From: a virus
Length of the DNA: 64,000 nucleotides
IMG/VR virus record: IMGVR_UViG_3300035698_020047
Span: 1-64,000 of that record
Strand: one strand, 5' to 3'
The translations under genes were made by a program, and so were the position numbers. Shown in pieces: positions 43,080-50,041 of the stretch (its first letter is position 1; every line of letters begins with the position of its first letter). Under the pieces are notes generated by a model. It did no database searches. It was not told the origin of the DNA and was given only the letters and a program-made list of their open reading frames with translations.

Positions 43080-44005
43080 TGCTGTCATCTGATGAATTTG
43101 CCAAGAATTTGGCTGGGATTTTGTCGCTCAATTTGAAGACGCTAATTAGTGATGAGGCTGCGGCAGCAGTCACTGGCGTCGAATATCTTGGTGGAGGGCG
43201 GGTCAAGGTTACTACAAGCGAAGACAGCGATATTCTTAGTTATTATATGATATGCTCGGGTGCTGAAATGGAAGAGGAGGAGCAGCGAGCTCCCCTTGAA
43301 CCTGAAGGTGACTTTGGGCCTGGGCTTGAGGGTGGCGAGCCCATTGAATCGATTCAAAAGCCCGATGAAGTTATTGCTGAGACGCAGCCGCAGGGCGTGG
43401 GTGAGAGGATAGATCGTAAACTTCGTCCTCCGAAAGTTACTCCAGTTACTAAGAATCCGGCTGAAAAGACGCCTAGACGCTCAGCCGATAACGACCCCAG
43501 AAAGACCGCAGCCGGTCGTAAGGCTATTAAGAAAGCCAAAAGGCATCCCAAAGAGAGTCTGTCGAAATTTATTGACAATGCATTGACTAGCGACCGAAAA
43601 CGGATTGCCGAATTAGCATCACATATCGATCCTATCTTAGAGTCCCGGACGATTAAATCTGTTATTGGGACGAGCGATGATAGTGAAAAATTGGCCGAAA
43701 TCGGCGATATAATCCATAATGTTTGGTCTGAGAAATTCATTGAAAAACATATTGGAATTGCTAACTCCAGGAGTGGAGAATTGGCAATGTTCGATGAGTC
43801 GGCTAAAGTATTGGACGAATTGACTGAATGGGGTACTCACCTTTGTTGGATTGAGAGAATTAAAAAGTCGGACTATGTAATATACAAAGTTTGCGCCGAC
43901 ACTACTCCAAGTAAAGCCTTTGTAGAATGCAGGAATGATCATAGTAGAGATCTAATTCTATCTGGTGACCGAGCAAATATAATTCCAAAGATCTTCGGAG
44001 ATTAA
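43079..44005 (+). CDS. Hypothetical protein, 308 aa
   Basis: Not recognised. Starts in a TAATG overlap with the sigma gene. N-terminal helix and beta strands (GRVKVTTSEDSDILSYYMIC), then a Pro/Glu-rich acidic link, a very basic segment (RKTAAGRKAIKKAKRHPK), and a C-terminal globular domain with FVECRNDHSRDLILSGDRAN. Could be a co-activator or coat-associated protein; the alternation of acidic and basic links suggests a flexible multi-domain protein. Confidence 0.65.
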   Translation: MLSSDEFAKNLAGILSLNLKTLISDEAAAAVTGVEYLGGGRVKVTTSEDSDILSYYMICSGAEMEEEEQRAPLEPEGDFGPGLEGGEPIESIQKPDEVIAETQPQGVGERIDRKLRPPKVTPVTKNPAEKTPRRSADNDPRKTAAGRKAIKKAKRHPKESLSKFIDNALTSDRKRIAELASHIDPILESRTIKSVIGTSDDSEKLAEIGDIIHNVWSEKFIEKHIGIANSRSGELAMFDESAKVLDELTEWGTHLCWIERIKKSDYVIYKVCADTTPSKAFVECRNDHSRDLILSGDRANIIPKIFGD

Positions 44006-44007
44006 CG

Positions 44008-45498
44008 ATGAATGACGCAGATACCCGCCAAATTGCCATAATCGCTGAGATGATAGACCAAGAAGAGTTGGATGGTGCGCCAGACGCCGGGATTCCAGGC
44101 TTCGACGATGGGATTTCTGGACCTGCTCCGCTACCCGAGCCAGCTGACATGGCGTTTGGTGGCCCAGATGAAGTGGGCGCCCAAATATCATCTGAACCTA
44201 TCACCATGAGCCGCGACTTCCTATATGAGCTGCTTAGGCTTACAAAGGAAAGAGCCGGCGGCCCGTGTGATACATGCGAGGAACCGCCGATTGATCCTGA
44301 GCTTGGAGAATCGGAACCCGCAATCGATGCGTTTGAAGCTGGCGAAGAGGCTGAAGGCGAAGAGGCTGAGGCTGCTGAAGAGTTTGGGGCTGAAGAGGCC
44401 GCAGGCGAAGAGGCCGCAGGCGAAGAGGCTGAAGGCGAAGAGGCTGAAGGCGAAGAGGCTGAAGGCGAAGAGGCTGAAGGCGACGATGAAGAAGTTGAAG
44501 TCGAAGAAGGTAAAAAGAAAAGACGGGCAATCAACGAAGCCGAGGGCGACGATGATGACACTGAGTCTGATGGCCCTCCGTCTGATGATACCGAAGAAGA
44601 CGACACCGACGAAGAGGCCGACGACACCGACGACACTGAAGACACCGACGACGATGAAGGTGCCGAGGATGATACCGAATCAGATGGCCCTCCGCCTGAA
44701 TTAGCTGACTCGGATGAAGATGATACTGACTCGATTCCGTTTGAGCCTGGTGCAGAAGCTGGCGCAGAGATTGATGCGGACGTAGATGATGTTGATCCGC
44801 CAGATGGTGGAGTCAATCATGCTGATATCGAAGAGATAGTCGACAAGCTCGTGGAATTATCGGCTGGCGACCAAACTCTTACGATGCATGACTTACCTGA
44901 GATCGTGCAATGCTGCTTCCCAGATCCTGTTTCTGACGTAGGCATTGCCGATGAAGTTCCGATCGAAGAACCGCCGATGGACGCTCCGATTGACGCTCCG
45001 ATTGACGCTCCGATTGATGCTCCGATCGATGGCCCGATCGATGGCCCGCCCGAAGACATGGGTGGTGAAGAAGAAATGCCCGAAGCTCCGCCAGAAGACA
45101 TAGGCGGCGAAGAAGAAGCTCCGCCCGAAGACATAGGCGGCGAAGAAGAAATGCCCGAAGATTTGCCATTTGAATCTATGAAGCCTGTTGATGAGATGAA
45201 AGTCATAGATGAAAAATTGGCTAAGAAAATCGTTAACGAATCAGCGGTTTTAGCTAAATCGATCGCTGGATTTGCCAAGAAGATGAAGATTAATGTTGCG
45301 ATGAAACCCGCTAAGAGTGAGAATGGCGCCGAGTACTTGGGTGACGAAGAGTCATTCCCCAAGCTATGCGAGGCCATCAATAAAACGTTGGCAACAATAA
45401 AAGAAGGCAAGAAGAAGGCGAATGTCGGTGCTATGAGCAAGTACTCGAGATGCTACCCGGTGAGCGGAGCCGGCCGCCTGTTCTACGTGTTCAAATAA
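44008..45498 (+). CDS. Acidic repeat protein, 496 aa
   Basis: Not recognised. N-terminal 95 residues are ordered, including CDTCEEPP. Residues of about 110-400 are low complexity: EGEEA-type repeats, DDTD-rich stretches, then IDAP and PPED repeats. The C-terminal 90 residues (KLAKKIVNESAVLAKSIAGF and following) are ordered and basic. The central part is likely disordered and strongly negative, as in DNA mimics or core proteins. It is followed by a terminator shared with the convergent terminase gene. Confidence 0.65.
   Translation: MNDADTRQIAIIAEMIDQEELDGAPDAGIPGFDDGISGPAPLPEPADMAFGGPDEVGAQISSEPITMSRDFLYELLRLTKERAGGPCDTCEEPPIDPELGESEPAIDAFEAGEEAEGEEAEAAEEFGAEEAAGEEAAGEEAEGEEAEGEEAEGEEAEGDDEEVEVEEGKKKRRAINEAEGDDDDTESDGPPSDDTEEDDTDEEADDTDDTEDTDDDEGAEDDTESDGPPPELADSDEDDTDSIPFEPGAEAGAEIDADVDDVDPPDGGVNHADIEEIVDKLVELSAGDQTLTMHDLPEIVQCCFPDPVSDVGIADEVPIEEPPMDAPIDAPIDAPIDAPIDGPIDGPPEDMGGEEEMPEAPPEDIGGEEEAPPEDIGGEEEMPEDLPFESMKPVDEMKVIDEKLAKKIVNESAVLAKSIAGFAKKMKINVAMKPAKSENGAEYLGDEESFPKLCEAINKTLATIKEGKKKANVGAMSKYSRCYPVSGAGRLFYVFK
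44404..44478 (+). repeat. Five tandem 15-bp repeats
   Basis: One GGCGAAGAGGCCGCA unit plus four perfect copies of GGCGAAGAGGCTGAA, in frame, encoding GEEAE repeats in the acidic protein. Confidence 0.9.
44980..45051 (+). repeat. Six tandem 12-bp repeats
   Basis: Three perfect copies of GACGCTCCGATT followed by three diverged ones (GATGCTCCGATC, GATGGCCCGATC, GATGGCCCGCCC), encoding DAPI repeats that drift to DGPI. Confidence 0.85.
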
Positions 45499-45518
45499 TC
45501 CGAACCTGACCCCCACGC

Positions 45519-45554
45519 ACAATGAGGCCTCGTCTAACGGCGAGGCCTCATTGT
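45519..45554. terminator. Bidirectional terminator between convergent genes
   Basis: Perfect 14-bp stem (ACAATGAGGCCTCG paired with CGAGGCCTCATTGT) with an eight-base loop. T-rich sequence (TATATTAT) follows on the plus strand. It lies after the acidic protein gene; the terminase stop codon (45534-45536, minus strand) sits in the loop, so the stem covers the end of the terminase coding region. Confidence 0.75.
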
Positions 45555-47495
45555 TATATTATGCTTTGGCAATTTTACTGCGGGGAGGCCTCTAGTGCTG
45601 GAAGTCAACTGCTTTGTAAAGTTAGCGAGCTGTTCCTCTTGAGTTGGTGCATTTTTCATTATGCTGTTGTATGACAGCGGGACGATCACATTATGATCGG
45701 TAGTGTCCATTATGTTTTGCTGCTGCTCTTGTCTATCGGAGACAACAGCAGTTTTGGCCAATTTCACTTGCTTGCTGTGTGTGGGCATTAAACCAGTTGG
45801 ATCTAGGTTGATCGCGTCGGGGGCCGCTACAAATGCGAGGGCTGCTGCTATCACCAAATCGTCGTGGTTGCCACGACCTTCCTGTGCGCCAGTTCTTTTG
45901 GTTTCGATGCCTCGTCTGTCGCGATGCCTAATGTATATCTGAAGCTGTTTATGTAGCCGTTCACTGTAGATTTCATAACCTTCCTCTTCCTCTGCCTTGA
46001 TATAATCTATCAATGCCTTGTTGAGGGTCGGTTTAGTCTGTCCGCTGGTTGCAAACCCAAATAGGCCTAGCGTAATTCCGCCCGACGTCGACGTTTTCGA
46101 ATTTGGCTTGGGTGTTCGTGCTTTCTTCCGTCGCCATATGTTGGGGTAGATTAGGTTCTGAATATCTTGTACGAAAGGCGCTCCAATACCAGTGCGTTCT
46201 GGGTTAATGAGTGCGTTATTGTACCATCGCCCCATCCAGTCAGCCATCTTGGCTAGAGTCTGGACTTGCACGTGCCCCATGAATTCAGCGACCTGTTCCA
46301 TAGTGTTAATATCAAACACTTCTATGGCACTGTAGTCATTGTTCTCGCCGGTGGCGATATCAATACCCATAACGTAGGTATGCCCTGGGACTCCTGACTT
46401 GACTATCTTTCCGTTTCGGTATTGTGTCGGCTCACCTTTGAAAGGCTCTTTCCAAACCCATAGGCCTTCTTGAGGGCTCGATCCAACAAAATCGATGACT
46501 TCTGTATCGCCTGTGGCTTGATTAACCCAGTTTACCGGCTCGGCAACGGTCATCGTTTCTGGTGCGTTTTCAACCATAATGCCGACATTATAGAGCACTG
46601 TCGTGTCTAATACTGTACCACCACTACCTATGAAGTCGGCGAGAATTTCCTGCTTGAATAGGTGTGCTTCGCCTCGTAGTTGCAGGCCTTTATATTCTTG
46701 AGCTAGCCATGGTGATTTGTATGGGCCGAATTTTTCTATGTCTTCTTTTGTGGTACATTTTGTGATCCCATCGGTCGGCGCTATCCTGATGCGTCTGTTG
46801 CTGATTGGGTCCATTGCGTCAATAACCCAATCCATGTCCCACCAATTAATTAAGATAGGACTGAATAATCCATCGGGATCTTGCGAATCCATCCACTTAT
46901 CCCAATACCAGTTACCGATACCATTTGGGGTCGAAATAATTATTGCACTACCACCATGCTGTAATGTGGACCATCCACCAGCCCACATGCCTTCCATGTC
47001 TGGCATAAACGCCGCTTCGTCGATAATATTCAAGAATGAAGCGTTAGATCTCAGGGTGTCGGTGCTGGATGTGAGTGATCGTATGACGGATCCATTGGGG
47101 AATCCCAATTCATGTTCATTTCGTATGACGTCTTTCCAGATTTCTCGCATCCATGTTGGAAGACGATCGTAGACGAATTTGACATTACTTTCCAGGAAAT
47201 CTTTGGCATCCGTATCACGTTTTGATACGATTAGGATCTTTTTGTGACCAAAGAACAACGCAACCCACAGTGCGTACATACCCGTGAGAGTTGATGCACC
47301 ACACTGCCTACATTTTTTGAATATGTTAAACCTGTGGCTTCTAAATGAGGCTAAGCTGGAACGCTGATATTTAAATAGCTTAACCGGAATAACACCAACT
47401 TCAGGGTGCTTGATTTTGCAGCATGACTCAATAAAGAATGATACTGACTTCTGGCATCGCTTCACAAATTGTTTAATTTTAGTATTAGTTACCAT
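45534..47495 (-). CDS. Terminase large subunit, gp17-like
   Basis: DNA packaging motor of 653 aa. The ATPase has an adenine-binding Q-motif-like VGVIPVKLFKYQRSSL, a P-loop region CRQCGAST at residues 62-69, Walker B FLNIIDE (D159-E160) and a coupling motif near STPNG. The nuclease domain has VMGIDIATGENNDYSA, ERTGIGAPFVQDI and a final DDLVIAAALAF acidic group. In the P-loop the usual Lys before Ser/Thr is Ala67, while the Arg63 that some terminases use is kept. Unlike its neighbours it is on the minus strand, divergent from the small subunit and portal genes. Confidence 0.93.
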   Translation of the reverse strand: MVTNTKIKQFVKRCQKSVSFFIESCCKIKHPEVGVIPVKLFKYQRSSLASFRSHRFNIFKKCRQCGASTLTGMYALWVALFFGHKKILIVSKRDTDAKDFLESNVKFVYDRLPTWMREIWKDVIRNEHELGFPNGSVIRSLTSSTDTLRSNASFLNIIDEAAFMPDMEGMWAGGWSTLQHGGSAIIISTPNGIGNWYWDKWMDSQDPDGLFSPILINWWDMDWVIDAMDPISNRRIRIAPTDGITKCTTKEDIEKFGPYKSPWLAQEYKGLQLRGEAHLFKQEILADFIGSGGTVLDTTVLYNVGIMVENAPETMTVAEPVNWVNQATGDTEVIDFVGSSPQEGLWVWKEPFKGEPTQYRNGKIVKSGVPGHTYVMGIDIATGENNDYSAIEVFDINTMEQVAEFMGHVQVQTLAKMADWMGRWYNNALINPERTGIGAPFVQDIQNLIYPNIWRRKKARTPKPNSKTSTSGGITLGLFGFATSGQTKPTLNKALIDYIKAEEEEGYEIYSERLHKQLQIYIRHRDRRGIETKRTGAQEGRGNHDDLVIAAALAFVAAPDAINLDPTGLMPTHSKQVKLAKTAVVSDRQEQQQNIMDTTDHNVIVPLSYNSIMKNAPTQEEQLANFTKQLTSSTRGLPAVKLPKHNITMRPRR

Positions 47496-47549
47496 ACATT
47501 ATATATTCACTCGAATAATAAAGAACAAATCTAAAAATAGGAGTGTATT

Positions 47550-48122
47550 ATGGCAAAGAAGCCTTCTAACCCCAATGATGAGATCCAAGAACTATTGGAC
47601 AATATCGAAGAGAGCGATTCAGAGCTAGTGCCGACCGAAGTACAGCTTAAAATAGCTGAAGCCGTCCCGGAGCCGAAGCATGATCCACAGACTATAATTA
47701 TAGGCGGCGAGTCAGGTCAAAGTGGGGGTGTTGATAGTAGTGGCAGTAGTGGTAGTAGTGGCGGCGATAATGACATGGGCGACTTGGCGACCAAAATATT
47801 AAAGGATTATGGCACCCGCACTGATGAGATTTGGAAGCAGCTGGTTGAGGATAGAGAGCTACTCAATAAATATATTGAACTATTTAGCGATCGCATCAAT
47901 GACCCGGAGAAGGCCAAGACTGTTAATGTTGATGCTCTCACAACGCTGCTGAATACCAAAACATCCGCATCGATAAATGCAACTAGAATGTTGGATTCGA
48001 CCGCCAAGATGATAGTGGCTATCAAAAATATGAAGACGGATGGCGTCACCAGTACCAGTCTAGATGACTTACTTAGTGACGATGGCAGCGATTCTGAAGA
48101 ATTCGACATTGATCAACCATAG
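47550..48122 (+). CDS. Putative terminase small subunit, gp16-like
   Basis: Protein of 190 aa. Acidic disordered N-terminus with a Gly/Ser tract (GGVDSSGSSGSSGGDND), then a helical core (ATKILKDYGTRTDEIWKQLV, EDRELLNKYIELFSDRI, ALTTLLNTKTSASINATRML) resembling the coiled-coil region of T4-type small terminases, and an acidic C-terminus. It lies directly between the large terminase and portal genes. Start at ATG 47550 with AATAGGAGTG upstream, and a CAAATCTAAAAATAGG element just before. Confidence 0.7.
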   Translation: MAKKPSNPNDEIQELLDNIEESDSELVPTEVQLKIAEAVPEPKHDPQTIIIGGESGQSGGVDSSGSSGSSGGDNDMGDLATKILKDYGTRTDEIWKQLVEDRELLNKYIELFSDRINDPEKAKTVNVDALTTLLNTKTSASINATRMLDSTAKMIVAIKNMKTDGVTSTSLDDLLSDDGSDSEEFDIDQP

Positions 48123-48130
48123 GCCAAAAT

Positions 48131-49972
48131 ATGAGCTGGCAATTATTTGATAGAATTAGGGCGTTAACCAAGAAGGCTGGGATATATCAGCAGGAACGGT
48201 TATTTCAGGATCAGTCCTCGCTTGATCGAATCATGGCTGGTGGGGAGCTACTAGACTTTAGTCAACAGCAAGCTCTCTTAGACCAGACTAACCTTCAGAT
48301 CAACCGCCTCGAGCGGTATAAGGATTATGACCAGATGGACGAGACCGGCGAAATGTCGCTGGCTCTGGATTTATATGCCGATGAATCGAGTCTGGTCGAT
48401 CCTGAACGTAAGCATACGATCATTATTAAGGCAGAATCTAGGGTTGTAAAAGAAGAACTCGAGGAGTTGTTCTTCAACCAGCTTCTGATTGACAATAATA
48501 TACGCCCAATGGTGCGGTACCTGTGCAAGTATGGGGACGCACCGTTTGAGATGATACCAACAGTCGAGCGTGATGGAGTTGCGGCGCTGCGGTTCGTGAA
48601 TGTGTATAATTTCACACGTATCGAGACGAAGCACGGCGACTTAGTTGGATTCTTCCACCAAGATGAAGTAATGGAAGAGCCGCAATTCATACACCCGTGG
48701 CAGCTGATGCACCTACGGCTTACTGACTACGGCAACATTTATCACCCCTACGGTAGATCGATTATGGAAGGTGGTAGGAAAGCGTTCAAGCAGCTGAGGC
48801 TGATGGAAGACGCCGCGCTGATTTATAGGATTACTAGGGCTCCGGAAAAACGAATCTTTAAGATTCCGATTGGCAACATCCCAGCCAAGGATGTACCAGA
48901 ATTCATGCAGGGGATAGCCAGAATATTCAAGCAGCAACGGTTCTATGACCCGCGTACTGGTAAATTCAACGAGCGGTTTTCGCCGCTTATTCAAGAAGAT
49001 GACTTCTTCCTTCCGGTTCGCCCGGATGGTACCAGCCCAGATATCAGCACGCTGCCTGGGGCGGAGAATCTGGACCAAATAGCCGACATTGAATACTTTA
49101 AGAAGAAGATGATAGCCCCGACTAAGATACCATTTAAACGCGTTGGTATAGGCGAGGGCTCCGGCGAAGAACAGGAGAAGTCACTATCTTCCGGCGATGC
49201 ACAATTTGCAAAAGCTGTACAGTGGGTGCAGCGCGAGGTCTCCGTTGGTTTAACTAAAGTGGCGATTTGCCATTTGGCGATGGCTGGATATAGCATAGAT
49301 GATCTTAAAGGTTTCGAGATTGGTATGACTGCGTCTAGTGCTATTGACGAATTGTATCGGATGGAGACATGGGGAGGACGAACATCAGTTATGGGTGACC
49401 TCAAGGACCTTGGATGGTTCCCGAGAGAGTGGATCGTTACGAGATTCACCGATCTTAGCCCTGATGAAATTGAGGAGCTGTCTGACCTTATGTCGAAAGA
49501 GACTGAATTCCCAGACCTTGAGGGTGGCGGTGGTGGCGGAGGTGGCTTACCTGGTTTGGGCGGGGGCGAGGAACTGCCTGGTATGGAGGGCGAAGGTGAT
49601 ATGGAGGGCGGCCCTGAAGGCGGCGGTGGCCCTGAAGATCTTGAAGCTCTTGCGGCTGGTGGTGGCGCAGAAGAAGGTGGCTTGCCGGGCGTTGGTGAAC
49701 GCCACGATCGTCGCTATAAACAGGTCATCACAGAGATGCGTCGGCAGCGGCAGCTGGAGAAGGTTCGTAAATTCATAAAACGCACTGATGAGCGTGCAAA
49801 CAAGCCCAAGACCTGTCTTTATGATAACCTAATGACCAACAATGAATTAGATGGTCTTAGAAAGGGAACGGGCGGGGACGAAAGCAACGGGGAACTCCTA
49901 ATTGAATGCACTATAGATGATGACGTTAGAAGCGAAGTAGTGCATGAGTATTCTAGTATACTTAAGAATTAA
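48131..49972 (+). CDS. Portal protein, gp20-like
   Basis: Portal vertex protein of 613 aa through which DNA enters the head. Conserved segments include LERYKDYDQMDETGEMSLAL, then LDLYADESSLVDPERK, the HPWQLMHLRL and IYHPYGRSIMEGGRKAFKQL region, and APEKRIFKIPIGNIPAKDVP, followed by RFSPLIQEDDFFLPVRPDGT. The C-terminal 150 residues contain a long Gly/Glu-rich tract (about 460-530) of low complexity and a basic end. Nine bases follow the small terminase gene. Confidence 0.94.
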   Translation: MSWQLFDRIRALTKKAGIYQQERLFQDQSSLDRIMAGGELLDFSQQQALLDQTNLQINRLERYKDYDQMDETGEMSLALDLYADESSLVDPERKHTIIIKAESRVVKEELEELFFNQLLIDNNIRPMVRYLCKYGDAPFEMIPTVERDGVAALRFVNVYNFTRIETKHGDLVGFFHQDEVMEEPQFIHPWQLMHLRLTDYGNIYHPYGRSIMEGGRKAFKQLRLMEDAALIYRITRAPEKRIFKIPIGNIPAKDVPEFMQGIARIFKQQRFYDPRTGKFNERFSPLIQEDDFFLPVRPDGTSPDISTLPGAENLDQIADIEYFKKKMIAPTKIPFKRVGIGEGSGEEQEKSLSSGDAQFAKAVQWVQREVSVGLTKVAICHLAMAGYSIDDLKGFEIGMTASSAIDELYRMETWGGRTSVMGDLKDLGWFPREWIVTRFTDLSPDEIEELSDLMSKETEFPDLEGGGGGGGGLPGLGGGEELPGMEGEGDMEGGPEGGGGPEDLEALAAGGGAEEGGLPGVGERHDRRYKQVITEMRRQRQLEKVRKFIKRTDERANKPKTCLYDNLMTNNELDGLRKGTGGDESNGELLIECTIDDDVRSEVVHEYSSILKN

Positions 49973-49998
49973 TAGATGATAGATTTAATAATATCTAT

Positions 49999-50007
49999 TC
50001 AAATATA
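49999..50007 (+). promoter_or_regulatory. Candidate late promoter element TCAAATATA
   Basis: Exact copy of the recurrent element in the 69-base gap between portal and core protein genes, ending 34 bases before the ATG at 50042 and followed by GCTTATAG. Confidence 0.55.
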
Positions 50008-50041
50008 GCTTATAGTAAATTAACCATGACTGGAGCACATT

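Noticed and set aside
43902-44816. Minus-strand Ser-rich open frame of 304 residues
   Set aside because: Antisense shadow of the acidic repeat protein, created by its codon repeats.
44404-45051. Tandem repeats as a CRISPR array
   Set aside because: Units are 12 or 15 bases, contiguous, without spacers, and in frame inside a coding region.
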